Shown piece by piece: positions 23,276 through 31,579 of a stretch of DNA of 64,000 bases. The stretch is from Microthrixaceae bacterium. Lineage in GTDB: Bacteria; Actinomycetota; Acidimicrobiia; Acidimicrobiales; DATDAH01. The translations under genes and the position numbers were made by a program. The notes below the pieces were generated by a model. It saw only the letters and a program-made list of their open reading frames with translations. It was not told where the DNA came from and searched no databases. The stretch covers positions 90,785-154,784 of the forward strand of contig JACJWK010000006.1 in NCBI GenBank assembly GCA_020637195.1, in the 5' to 3' direction. How positions within the stretch are numbered: position 1 is the first letter of the stretch; each line of letters begins with the position of its first letter.

Positions 23276-24313
23276 GTCGAGCGAACCGGCCTGGCCACGG
23301 CCTGCGCCGGGCTGAACCTGGCGCATCGCGCCGGACGTCGTGCGGTTGGGTGCGCCGGATTGGGGTCGGCGCCGGCCGCGGGCGGGCAGGGCCAGCCCTC
23401 GAGAGCACAGGGTGGTCACCGTGGTGTCGACCACCCAGAAGGGGTCGCCGTGCACCATCTTCCAGGTGAAGCGAAGTGGCGCCCAACCGTGGGCGATGGC
23501 GGTGTCATCGCGGCGACGGTCGTGCTCGAACTGGGCCTCGACGAGGTGGTGCTTGCGGCTGTCCCACTCGATCAGGACCTGGTGCTCGGGCCAGCCGCAG
23601 TCCACCCGACCCGGCCGAGACGACCGCCACGGGAGGGAGAGCTGGCGCACCGGCGCCGGCAGGCCGGCGGTCTCGAGCAGCGCGAGGCCCCGCTCCTCGA
23701 GGACGCTCTCCGGTGCGATGTACCCGTTGCCGCGGGCGTCGACGGTCCGCCAGAGCAGGCCCGTGCCGCGTCGACCTCGCCGGCACCACCGGACCGCCTG
23801 CGTCGCGAGCTCGTCCGGCGTGATGACCCGGTCGACGAGCAACTGGTCGACCATCTGCGTGAAACGGCCGGCGCCGAGCACGCCCGCGAGGTCGGCGACG
23901 GTGCGCACCGCGGTGGTGACGGGGATGCCGTCGATCGTGGTGTGGTCGGCCGGGTCGAAGTCGCAGACCCGGCGGACGCGTGCGAGCGCGCTGCGGTTCG
24001 GCTGGTCGTCGGCACGACTCACCACGACCAGGCCCGGCGGCACGAGGGGGTACTCGCGGAGCTCCCCCGCCGACTCGTGCGACGCGACCGAACCGGAGAG
24101 CGTGAGCGTGGCGGCTCGGAGCCGACCCCGGGTCGTGACGTCGACGCAGGCGTGGACGTACACGCCGGCGGCGAGCCCGGACCACACCCCGGTCGCGAGG
24201 CGGTGCGCCGCCTGATCGTCGGAGAGCCCCGCCGCTCGGGCCTGGTCGAGGGTGAAGACCTGGTCCTGGTCACGGGCCAGTCGAGCGATGTTTCGATCAG
24301 CTTCAGTAAACAT
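23273..24313 (-). CDS. AbiEi-like antitoxin domain / DUF559 endonuclease-fold protein
   Basis: A 346-residue protein. Residues 1-60 form an AbiEi-type winged helix (IARLARDQDQVFTLDQARAAGLS); residues 60-200 follow the usual AbiEi C-terminal pattern (SHESAGELREYPLVP, IPVTTAVRTVADLAG). Residues about 220-310 are a DUF559/Vsr-like PD-(D/E)XK fold: RVDCGWPEHQVLIEWDSRKHH, then FEHDRRRDDTAIAHGWAPLRFTW. Such proteins are widespread in actinobacteria and of uncertain role. No toxin partner lies beside it. The last 30 residues are encoded by repeat sequence. Direct repeats of family B lie at both ends (23300-23375 within its 3' end and 24364-24440 upstream), suggesting it moved as a cassette. The promoter region 24285-24330 is notably AT-rich. 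ATG 24313 is the assumed start. Confidence 0.85.
   Translation of the reverse strand: MFTEADRNIARLARDQDQVFTLDQARAAGLSDDQAAHRLATGVWSGLAAGVYVHACVDVTTRGRLRAATLTLSGSVASHESAGELREYPLVPPGLVVVSRADDQPNRSALARVRRVCDFDPADHTTIDGIPVTTAVRTVADLAGVLGAGRFTQMVDQLLVDRVITPDELATQAVRWCRRGRRGTGLLWRTVDARGNGYIAPESVLEERGLALLETAGLPAPVRQLSLPWRSSRPGRVDCGWPEHQVLIEWDSRKHHLVEAQFEHDRRRDDTAIAHGWAPLRFTWKMVHGDPFWVVDTTVTTLCSRGLALPARGRRRPQSGAPNRTTSGAMRQVQPGAGRGQAGSLD
23300..23375. repeat. Dispersed repeat family B, unit B
   Basis: Same order of elements as unit C at 24364: GCGCCGGGCTGAACC, then GGCGCATCGCGCC, GTGCGGT and TCGGCGCCGG. It overlaps the 3' end of the AbiEi/DUF559 gene. Confidence 0.75.
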
Positions 24314-24363
24314 CAGTGTATTCTGCGCGCACCCCGAGCGCGGGCGAAAGGGGTGCTCGCGGT

Positions 24364-24440
24364 CGATGCGCCGGGCTGAACCCGGCGCATCGCGCCGGGC
24401 GCCGTGCGGTCGGGTGCGCTGGGTTCGGGCCGGCGCCGGC
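24364..24440. repeat. Dispersed repeat family B, unit C
   Basis: Begins with a perfect hairpin: 12-bp arms CGATGCGCCGGG and CCCGGCGCATCG with a CTGAA loop (24364-24392). It is a direct repeat of unit B, placed upstream of the AbiEi/DUF559 gene. Confidence 0.8.
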
Positions 24441-24442
24441 GG

Positions 24443-25330
24443 TCAGGCGCCGCCGCGGGCGCGGAGCGGGGCGATGATCTCGTCGGCGAAGCGCTCGAGG
24501 TCGGCCAGCTTGGTGTCGAGCGCGTCCGGGTCGCCGCCGTAGAAGAACCAGGGCACCGTGATCACGTCGGTGACCCCGAGCGCGGCCAGCTCGTCCATCG
24601 CCTCGATCGAGGGCATCACCAGCGGCGTGACCTTGATCTCGAAGGGCCGGTCGGCCGTGCCGTACTCCTCCCGGAAGGCCTGGAGGCGGGGGACGGTCTC
24701 GGCGACCTCCTCGGGGGTGACCTGCACGGCGATCCAGCCGTCGCCCAGGCGGGCGGCCCGCTTGAGCGCGGCGTCCGAGTGGCCGCCGACGTAGATGGGC
24801 ACGGGCCGGGTCGGCGCCGGGCACATCAACAGGCGGTCGAAGTCGTAGTGCCGGCCGTGGTACTCGACCCAGCCGCCGGCGAGGCAGGCCCGCAGGATCT
24901 CGATGCCCTCGTCGAGGCGCTTGCCCCGGGTCTTCATCTCCTGGCCCAGCCAGGCGAACTCCTCGGGGATCCACGACAGGCCGACGCCGAGGCCGATGCG
25001 GCCCTCGAACATCGCCGCCGTGGAGGTGACGGTCTTGGCCACGAGCAGCGGCTCGCGGATGCCCACCTTCATCACGTTGGTGAAGAACGACAGGCGCTCG
25101 GTGACCGCGGCCATGGCGGGGATGGCCACCCACGGGTCGGGCCAGGGGGCGTCGGCGGGCCAGAAGCGCTGGCCGTCGTCGGTGTACGGGTACCCGGCCG
25201 AGACCTCCTCGGGGAAGAACACCGAGTCGGGCACCGAGATGGCGTCCCAGCCCGCGGCCTCCGCCGCCCGGGCGATGGGCAACAGGTGGTCGGCCGGCGT
25301 GAACGGCAGCGAGATCGAGAAGCGCAGCAC
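24443..25330 (-). CDS. LLM-class (luciferase-like, F420-dependent type) oxidoreductase
   Basis: A 295-residue TIM-barrel protein of the luciferase-like monooxygenase superfamily, in the actinobacterial group that usually uses coenzyme F420. Blocks: SISLPFTPADHLLPIARAAEAAGWDAISVPDSVF, LSFFTNVMKVGIREPLLVAKTV, GRIGLGVGLSWIPEEFAWLG, and PIYVGGHSDAALKRAARLGDGW. It starts at GTG 25330, three bases after the stop of the phosphotransferase gene, so they form an operon. Substrate unknown; the clustering with an APH-type kinase is often seen near acyl-CoA genes in mycobacteria and relatives. Confidence 0.9.
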   Translation of the reverse strand: MLRFSISLPFTPADHLLPIARAAEAAGWDAISVPDSVFFPEEVSAGYPYTDDGQRFWPADAPWPDPWVAIPAMAAVTERLSFFTNVMKVGIREPLLVAKTVTSTAAMFEGRIGLGVGLSWIPEEFAWLGQEMKTRGKRLDEGIEILRACLAGGWVEYHGRHYDFDRLLMCPAPTRPVPIYVGGHSDAALKRAARLGDGWIAVQVTPEEVAETVPRLQAFREEYGTADRPFEIKVTPLVMPSIEAMDELAALGVTDVITVPWFFYGGDPDALDTKLADLERFADEIIAPLRARGGA

Positions 25331-25333
25331 GGC

Positions 25334-26494
25334 CTAGATGCCGTCCCAGTAGGTGCCGGCGAGCATGCGCTCGATCGTGACCCGGTGCATGACGAAGTCG
25401 TCGGGGTCCTCGGGCGCCTCGCGCTCGCCGAAGTGGACGCCCCGCTGGGCGGTGCGGGTCATCACGATGCCGTGGCGCAGGGCGGCGTACATCAGATACC
25501 AGTCGAGGTCGCGGGGGGTGTGGCCGCTCAGCGACTCGTAGAGGGCGGCCACGTCGTCGCGGTGGAGGTACCGGGGCATCCCCGGCAGGCCGTACTGCTC
25601 GGCGAGGTCCTGGAAGAAGCGGTGGATGAAGATCATCCAGGCCAGGTCCAGCTCGCGGGGCCCGAGCGCCGCCATCTCCCAGTCGAGCGCCGCCACCGGC
25701 TCGAAGTCCCGGTAGATCATGTTGCCGATGCGGCCGTCACCCCAGCTGACGACGGTGGGGCCCTCGTCGTCGGGCCAGTGCTCGTCCAGCCAGGCGAAGG
25801 CCGCCTCGAGGACGGGGATGCGCAGCTCGTCGGCGGTGCCCGCGCCTCGGGTCCAGTCGTAGAAGGCGCGCTGGCCGTTGACGTGGCGGCGCAGCGGCGT
25901 GTCCCCGGCTGCGTCGGTGTCGAGGAAGGCGACCTCGTCGGGGGTGGCCTCGAGGCCGTGGAGCTGCACCAGCACCTCGACCGAGCGGTCCTGGAGGCGC
26001 TGCTGGTCCGTCGGGTCGGCGTCGAACAGCCAGTTGTCGCCGAAGGGGTACGGCATCACGTCGGGGGGCACCACGCCGTCGACGCGCCCCATGACGATGA
26101 AGGGCGAGCCGACCGGCGCGGGGTCGGGCTCGAACCAGAGGTTGCGGGGCACCGGCACGGCGGTGCGCTCGCCCACGAGGGTCATCACCCGGTGCTGGAG
26201 CTCGAGGTCGTAGGTGGGGAACACGGGGACCGCGCTGGCCTCGGGCTCGAGCCGGGCGACGCAGCGCTCGTGGTGCTCACCGTCGGCGTCGGTCCACTCG
26301 GCGTCGAACAGCAGCGTCTCGCTGGACATCCCGTTCGTGTCGGGGGCGGTGAGGCCCTCGATCCGCCCGGCGGTGGCGCCCGGACGGGCCGCCAGCCAGG
26401 CGCCGAGCCGCTCGGCGAGCTCGGTGTGGTCGCGGGTGGAGGTCTGGGGCCGGTCGGTCGACGGCGGCCCCCCGGCGGCGTCGGTGTCCGTCAT
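25334..26494 (-). CDS. Aminoglycoside phosphotransferase (APH)-fold protein
   Basis: A 386-residue kinase-fold protein of the APH family, similar to the APH domain of ACAD10/11-type proteins. The ATP-binding region covers residues about 45-110. The catalytic loop is VVSWGDGRIGNMIYRDF (His of the usual HGD replaced by Trp-Gly-Asp) and the metal-binding Asp is in VAALDWEMAALGPRELDLAW. Members next to acyl-CoA genes may phosphorylate hydroxyacyl substrates rather than drugs. ATG 26494 follows a CAGACT box by 8 bases; upstream in-frame sequence is not credible. Confidence 0.9.
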   Translation of the reverse strand: MTDTDAAGGPPSTDRPQTSTRDHTELAERLGAWLAARPGATAGRIEGLTAPDTNGMSSETLLFDAEWTDADGEHHERCVARLEPEASAVPVFPTYDLELQHRVMTLVGERTAVPVPRNLWFEPDPAPVGSPFIVMGRVDGVVPPDVMPYPFGDNWLFDADPTDQQRLQDRSVEVLVQLHGLEATPDEVAFLDTDAAGDTPLRRHVNGQRAFYDWTRGAGTADELRIPVLEAAFAWLDEHWPDDEGPTVVSWGDGRIGNMIYRDFEPVAALDWEMAALGPRELDLAWMIFIHRFFQDLAEQYGLPGMPRYLHRDDVAALYESLSGHTPRDLDWYLMYAALRHGIVMTRTAQRGVHFGEREAPEDPDDFVMHRVTIERMLAGTYWDGI

Positions 26495-26508
26495 GGTGCG
26501 ACAGTCTG
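26492..26508 (-). promoter_or_regulatory. Leaderless -10-like box (CAGACT, 8-base spacer)
   Basis: On the minus strand CAGACT (26508-26503), eight bases, ATG 26494. The same hexamer is used with a 6-base spacer at 58542 and 62032. Confidence 0.45.
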
Positions 26509-26613
26509 GCAGCCCGCCGAGGGGGGCGCGGACGCGAGCGGACGCCTCCTTGAAGGCGGCCGCGGCCCGCCGATGGGAGGAGGTCCGAAGGGCTCGACCG
26601 AGGGGGGACGCCC

Positions 26614-26835
26614 GTGACCGGACCCGGACCACACCCGATCGCCGGCGACCGCCCGGTCGACCGGCGCACCGAGCGGCGCTGCGCGGTGCTGCTCCGCCTG
26701 GCGGCCGAGGAGGGTCGGCGCGGCCACCGCCGCGAGGCCCGCGACCTGCTGGCGGTCGCCGAGTGCGAGGCGCGCCGCAGCGGCCGGCCCGACCTGCTGG
26801 TGGCGGTCCGCGGGGCGGGCGCCGCCGCCCGGTGA
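26614..26835 (+). CDS. Small hypothetical protein
   Basis: A 73-residue open frame with a helical core rich in Arg, Ala, Leu and Glu (RTERRCAVLLRLAAEEGRRG, ARDLLAVAECEARRSG). GTG start with a G-rich Shine-Dalgarno-like run upstream. Codon positions look like coding sequence, but no family is recognised and the frame is short. It lies alone between the divergent phosphotransferase gene and the lipase gene. Confidence 0.45.
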   Translation: MTGPGPHPIAGDRPVDRRTERRCAVLLRLAAEEGRRGHRREARDLLAVAECEARRSGRPDLLVAVRGAGAAAR

Positions 26836-26908
26836 CGGGGTCGCTCGACGGCGGCGGACGAAGGCGGTCGGCGGTGGACGGTGCGGCCCGTGGCGGACTG
26901 CCGCGGCC

Positions 26909-26926
26909 GTCTGACTATCGTCTGAC
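26909..26926 (+). promoter_or_regulatory. Direct repeat around a -10 box upstream of the lipase gene
   Basis: GTCTGAC occurs twice (26909-26915, 26920-26926) around TATCGT (26916-26921). TATCGT suits a -10 box; the twin heptamers may bind a regulator. Confidence 0.45.
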
Positions 26927-26950
26927 GGGGCGACGGCAGGGCGACGAGGG

Positions 26951-28078
26951 GTGACGGCGGGCGTGGGCACGGTGACGAACGGGCGGCGATCGGCCCGCCG
27001 CGGCCGCCTCGGGGGCGCCGCCGCGCCGGTCCTCGTCGCCGTACTGGTGCTGGCCGGCCTCGTGCCCCCGGGCCCGGCGGCGGCGCGCCCCGAGCCGCCG
27101 CCCCCGGGGATCGAGCCGATCGTCTTCGTGCACGGCCTGCACGACAGCACCGCCGCCTTCGCGACGATGGTGCAGCGCTTCCGCGACGCCGGCGTCCCCG
27201 AGGACCGCCTCTGGCCGTGGGGCTACGACTCCCGCAAGTCCAACGTGGACTCGGCCGCCGACTTCGCCGCGTTCGTCACCGGCGTCCGGCTCGAGACCGG
27301 CGCCACCCACGTCGACGTCGTGGCGCACTCGATGGGGGCGCTGCCCACCCGGTGGTGCATCCGGTTCGGGCCCTGCCGCCGGGTCGTGGACGACTGGGTG
27401 TCGCTGGCCGGCCCCAACCACGGGACCAACATCACGATCACCTGCCTGCTGTTCCCCGGCGAGGAGGGGTGCCCCGAGATGGCCGTCGGCTCGTCGTTCC
27501 TGGCCCAGCTCAACGCGGGGGACGAGACGCCGGGCCAGGTGGACTGGACCACGATCCGCTCGACCACCGACCAGATCATCACCCCCTCCGCGTCCACCGA
27601 GCTCGACGGGGCGGTGAACGTGGTCTACGACGGCCTCGCCCACAACGACCTGCTGTCGGACCCGTCGGTGTTCGCCAAGGTGGCCGCCGTCCTCGCCGAC
27701 GGCGGGGATCCGGCGGCGCCGGCGGCCCCCGGGGCCGTCGCCGGCCCCGCGGCCGGTGCGGTCGAGGCAGTCGAGGCAGTCGAGGCAGCGTCGAGGCGCC
27801 CGAGGCGACCCCGGTCGAGCCACCCGCCCTGGGGCCTGCGGAGGGCAGCGCGGCGCCGGCCGCGTCGCACCGGGTCGGCCGACGGCGCCGGAAGGCGGGC
27901 AGCGGCTCGATCGTCGTGGTCCTCGACACCGTCCCCGACGCCGGACGCGACATCGGCTTCACCCTGTGTCGGCGGGGCGTGCAGCGCTGCCGGACGGTCC
28001 ACCTGGACGACGACCGGGACCCGCGCCGGCACCGGCGGGCCAAGTGGACGGGGCTCTCCGAGGGTCGGTGGAAGCTGA
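26951..28078 (+). CDS. Secreted triacylglycerol lipase-like alpha/beta hydrolase (N-terminal part of a frameshifted gene)
   Basis: Starts at GTG 26951 with a Sec signal (residues about 10-45, ending GPAAARPEP). The hydrolase domain covers residues about 50-260: oxyanion block IVFVHGLHD, nucleophile elbow VVAHSMGALPT, and a probable catalytic His in GLAHNDLL. Cys pairs (TRWCIRFGPCRR, ITCLLFPGEEGC) suit an extracellular lipase. After residue about 280 the frame becomes Arg/Pro-rich nonsense up to 28078, while sensible protein sequence continues in another frame to 29097. The switch falls near 27770-27800, in three 9-bp repeats (GTCGAGGCA). One missing base would explain it. Confidence 0.85.
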   Translation: MTAGVGTVTNGRRSARRGRLGGAAAPVLVAVLVLAGLVPPGPAAARPEPPPPGIEPIVFVHGLHDSTAAFATMVQRFRDAGVPEDRLWPWGYDSRKSNVDSAADFAAFVTGVRLETGATHVDVVAHSMGALPTRWCIRFGPCRRVVDDWVSLAGPNHGTNITITCLLFPGEEGCPEMAVGSSFLAQLNAGDETPGQVDWTTIRSTTDQIITPSASTELDGAVNVVYDGLAHNDLLSDPSVFAKVAAVLADGGDPAAPAAPGAVAGPAAGAVEAVEAVEAASRRPRRPRSSHPPWGLRRAARRRPRRTGSADGAGRRAAARSSWSSTPSPTPDATSASPCVGGACSAAGRSTWTTTGTRAGTGGPSGRGSPRVGGS

Positions 28079-29097
28079 CCCAGCTCACGCCGGCGCGCTG
28101 GTCGCTCACCGACGTCGCGTGCAGCACCGACGAGCGCGAGCAGCCCGAGCGGCACCGGGCGGTCATCGACCTCGGCCCCGGGCAGCGCACCGTGTGCACG
28201 TTCACCACCGCCAAGCCCACGCCGCCGACGACGACCACGACGACGACGACCACGACCGCGCCCACGACCACGTCCAGCACCACGAGCAGCACGACGACCA
28301 CCACCGCCCCGCCCCCGCCGCCGGCCAACGACCGGCTGGCCGACGCCGCGGTGCTGCCGTTCGCCAGCGGCACCACCGCCGGGAGCAACGAGCGGGCCAC
28401 CGTCGAGGGGGACGAGCCCGAGATCGCCGAGACCGCGCCCACGCGGACGGTCTGGTACCGCTGGACCGCCGGCATCAGCGCCGCCCTGGCGGTGGACACC
28501 TGCGCCAGCGCCTTCGACACGACGCTCGGGGTCTTCGCCGGCCCGGCCGACGGGGCCGCGATGGGCGACCTCGTCGAGGTCGCCGCCGACGAGGACGGTT
28601 GCGGCCGACAGAGCCGGGTGCGCTTCGCGTCCGAGGCGGGCACGACCTACTACCTGGTGGTCGGCGGCTACGGCGGCGCCCAGGGCGACGTGGTCCTGCG
28701 CCGTGCGGTGGTGGCGCCGCCGCTGTCCGACGCGTTCTCGGCCCCCGCCGTGCTCGACCCGGGGGGCGGCACGCTGGAGGTGGCGACGAGCGCAGCGACG
28801 GCCGAGGGGGGCGAACCACCGCACGCCGGCAGCGGCGCGGCCCACTCGGTCTGGTACTCGTGGACCGCCCCCGCCGACGGACCGGTGGCGTTCCGGACGT
28901 GCGGCAGCGACTTCGACACCGTCCTCGCCGTCTACCAGGGCGACGCGCTCGGGGACCTGACCCCGCTGGCCACGTCGGACGACCGCTGCGAGCTGGGGTC
29001 GAGCGTCGGCCTCCAGGCCACGGCCGGCACCACCTACCGGGTCGCGGTGGACGGCTTCCACGGTGCCGCCGGCACGGCCACGCTGACGTGGGGATGA
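27790..29097 (+). pseudogene. C-terminal part of the lipase gene, out of frame (two PPC-like domains)
   Basis: From about 27790 the coding frame reads VEAPEATPVEPPALGPAEG, then a prealbumin-like domain (SIVVVLDTVPDAGRDIGFTL, RTVHLDD, GRWKLTQLTPARWSLTDVAC), a Thr/Ser/Pro-rich linker near 28205-28320, and two bacterial pre-peptidase-type beta domains of about 115 residues (RTVWYRWTAGISAALAVDTC, SVWYSWTAPADGPVAFRTC). It has no start or signal of its own and these domains normally sit outside the cell, so it should be the end of the lipase. It is either a true single-base frameshift or a sequence error; the intact downstream codons argue for an error or a very recent change. Confidence 0.7.
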
Positions 29098-29156
29098 CGC
29101 CCGGCCCGCGCCGTCGCGGGACCTCGGCCGAGGGGAAGGCCCGCGAGGCCCGCCGC

Positions 29157-29172
29157 TAGCGTCAGAGGGGTG
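29157..29172 (+). promoter_or_regulatory. Leaderless -10 box (TAGCGT, 7-base spacer)
   Basis: TAGCGT at 29157-29162, seven bases, GTG 29170. Confidence 0.55.
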
Positions 29173-31569
29173 ACCGACGACGACGGCGCCGCCCCCCAGC
29201 CCGACCCGGGTGACGAGCACCTGCGCGTCGGGGCGGCCAAGGCCAGCGCCGCGGGGCTCCCCGGGGTGATCGCCGGCACCCGCATGGCCGTCGCCGAGAT
29301 GGGGGTGCGGCGGGGGGCCCGGGCGCTGCTGCGGGTCAACCAGGCCGACGGGTTCGACTGCCCGGGCTGCGCCTGGCCCGAGAGCGCGCCCCGGGGCGAC
29401 GACGGGGCCCGGGGCCGGGGCGAGCCGGTGCGCAGCCACGCCGAGTTCTGCGAGAACGGCATGAAGGCGGTCGCCGAGGAGGCCACCACCCGTCGGGTGG
29501 GCGCCGACTTCTTCGCCGCCCATCCGATCCGCGAGCTGGCCGCCCGCAGCGACCACTGGCTCGGCAGCCGGGGCCGTCTCACCGAGCCGATGGTGAAGCG
29601 CCCGGGGTCCGACCACTACGAGCCGGTCGGGTGGGACGAGGCCCTCGGCCTCGTGGCCGACGAGCTCCGGCGGCTCGACCACCCCGACCGGGCGGTGTTC
29701 TACACCTCGGGTCGCACCAGCAACGAGGCCGCCTTCCTCTACCAGCTGCTCGTCCGCCGCCTCGGCACGAACAACCTGCCCGACTGCTCGAACCTGTGCC
29801 ACGAGTCGAGCGGGGTCGCCCTCACCGAGACCCTCGGCGTGGGCAAGGGCAGCGTGACGCTCGACGACCTCGCCCACACCGACCTGGTCCTGGTCGTGGG
29901 GCAGAACCCCGGCACCAACCACCCGCGCATGCTGACCGCGCTCGAGCGGGCGAAGGAGAACGGCGCCAGGGTCGTCGCGGTCAACCCGCTGCCGGAGGCG
30001 GGCCTGCTCCGCTTCAAGAACCCGCAGCGGGCCACCGGCGTCCTCGGCCGCGGGACCGAGCTGGCCGACCTGTTCCTCCAGATCCGGGTCAACGGCGACC
30101 TCGCCCTGTTCCAGGCCCTCAACCGGGGCCTGCTCGACCGGGCCGCCACCGACCCGTCGGCGATCGACCGCCCGTTCCTCGACGAGCACTGCGACGGGTT
30201 CGACGAGCTCGCCGCCCACCTCGCCGCCCTCGACTGGGACGACATCGACCGGGCCACCGGCCTGTCGAGGTCGGAGATCGACGCCGCCCTCGACCTGGTC
30301 CTCGCCGCCGACCGCATCATCGTGTGCTGGGCCATGGGCCTCACCCAGCACCGCAACTCGGTGCCCACGATCCGCGAGATTGTCAACTTCTGCCTGCTGC
30401 GGGGCAACGTGGGGCGCCCGGGCGCCGGCGTCTGCCCGGTCCGGGGGCACAGCAACGTGCAGGGCGACCGCACGATGGGCATCCACGAGCGGCCCCGGGC
30501 GGCGCTGCTCGACGCGCTGGAGGCCGAGTTCGGCTTCGCCCCGCCACGCGACGCCGGCTACGACGTGGTGGACGCGATCCGAGCCATGCGCGACGGCCGC
30601 GTCGACGTCTTCTTCGGGCTCGGCGGGAACTTCGTGGCCGCCGCCCCCGACACCGAGGTCACCAGCGAGGCCATGACCCGCTGCCGGCTCACGGCCCACG
30701 TCTCCACGAAGCTCAACCGGTCCCACACGGTGTGCGGGGACACCGCCGTGATCCTGCCCTGCCTCGGGCGGACCGAGCGCGACGTCCAGGCCTCCGGCGA
30801 GCAGTACGTCACCGTCGAGGACTCGATGGGGATGGTGCACGCCAGCCGGGGCCGGCTCGAGCCGGCCTCGCCCCACCTGCGCAGCGAGGTGGCCATCGTC
30901 GCCGGCCTCGCCGCCGCCACCTTCGGGCCCGCCGGCGGCACGGCCCCGGACGGCGGGGGGCCCGACCTCGACTGGGCGGCGTTCGCCGACGACTACGGCT
31001 CGATCCGCGACCGCATCGAGGCCGTCGTGCCCGGCTTCGATCGCTTCAACGAGCGCTCGGCGGCGCCGGCGGGCTTCGCCCTGCCCCACCCGGTCCGCGA
31101 CTCCCGGACGTTCCCCACCGCCACCGGGCGGGCCCGCCTGACCGTCAACCACCTTGACGTGCTGGACGTGCCCGACGGGCACCTGCTCCTGCAGACCATC
31201 CGGTCGCACGACCAGTTCAACACCACCATCTACGGCCTCGACGACCGCTACCGCGGCATCCACCAGGGCCGCCGGGTCGTGTTCGCCCACGCCGACGACC
31301 TCGCCGCCCTGGGCGTGGCCGACGGCCGGCTGGTCGACCTCGTGGGGGCGCCCGACCACCCGGGGGGCGCGGCGCGGCGGGCCCCCCGGTTCCGTGTGGT
31401 CGCCTATCCGGTGGCGCGGGGCACGTGCGCCGCGTACTTCCCCGAGGCCAACGTGCTGGTCCCCCTCGACAGCACCGCCGAGGGCAGCAACACCCCCACC
31501 TCGAAGTCGGTGATCGTGCGGCTCGAGCCGGCGAGCGACGATCCGCCGTCGGCGGGCGGGGGCGTGTGA
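29170..31569 (+). CDS. FdhF/YdeP-family molybdopterin oxidoreductase
   Basis: A 799-residue protein of the YdeP branch of formate-dehydrogenase-like molybdoenzymes. Near the N-terminus DCPGCAWPE (residues about 61-69) is the family iron-sulfur region; then PIRELAARSDHWLGSRGRL, the cofactor-binding blocks FYTSGRTSNEAAFLYQ, NLPDCSNLCHESSGVAL (probable Mo-ligand Cys), GQNPGTNHPRML, and GVCPVRGHSNVQGDRTMG. The C-terminal beta-barrel (molydop_binding) ends TPTSKSVIVRLE. In other bacteria ydeP-type genes are tied to acid or redox stress and no electron acceptor is known. It begins as a leaderless GTG and is followed 10 bases later by another gene. Confidence 0.92.
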   Translation: MTDDDGAAPQPDPGDEHLRVGAAKASAAGLPGVIAGTRMAVAEMGVRRGARALLRVNQADGFDCPGCAWPESAPRGDDGARGRGEPVRSHAEFCENGMKAVAEEATTRRVGADFFAAHPIRELAARSDHWLGSRGRLTEPMVKRPGSDHYEPVGWDEALGLVADELRRLDHPDRAVFYTSGRTSNEAAFLYQLLVRRLGTNNLPDCSNLCHESSGVALTETLGVGKGSVTLDDLAHTDLVLVVGQNPGTNHPRMLTALERAKENGARVVAVNPLPEAGLLRFKNPQRATGVLGRGTELADLFLQIRVNGDLALFQALNRGLLDRAATDPSAIDRPFLDEHCDGFDELAAHLAALDWDDIDRATGLSRSEIDAALDLVLAADRIIVCWAMGLTQHRNSVPTIREIVNFCLLRGNVGRPGAGVCPVRGHSNVQGDRTMGIHERPRAALLDALEAEFGFAPPRDAGYDVVDAIRAMRDGRVDVFFGLGGNFVAAAPDTEVTSEAMTRCRLTAHVSTKLNRSHTVCGDTAVILPCLGRTERDVQASGEQYVTVEDSMGMVHASRGRLEPASPHLRSEVAIVAGLAAATFGPAGGTAPDGGGPDLDWAAFADDYGSIRDRIEAVVPGFDRFNERSAAPAGFALPHPVRDSRTFPTATGRARLTVNHLDVLDVPDGHLLLQTIRSHDQFNTTIYGLDDRYRGIHQGRRVVFAHADDLAALGVADGRLVDLVGAPDHPGGAARRAPRFRVVAYPVARGTCAAYFPEANVLVPLDSTAEGSNTPTSKSVIVRLEPASDDPPSAGGGV

Positions 31570-31579
31570 TGCTGCGGTG

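Noticed and set aside
23273..24313. Complete AbiEi/AbiEii toxin-antitoxin pair
   Set aside because: No nucleotidyltransferase-type toxin gene lies on either side; the protein instead carries its own DUF559 domain.
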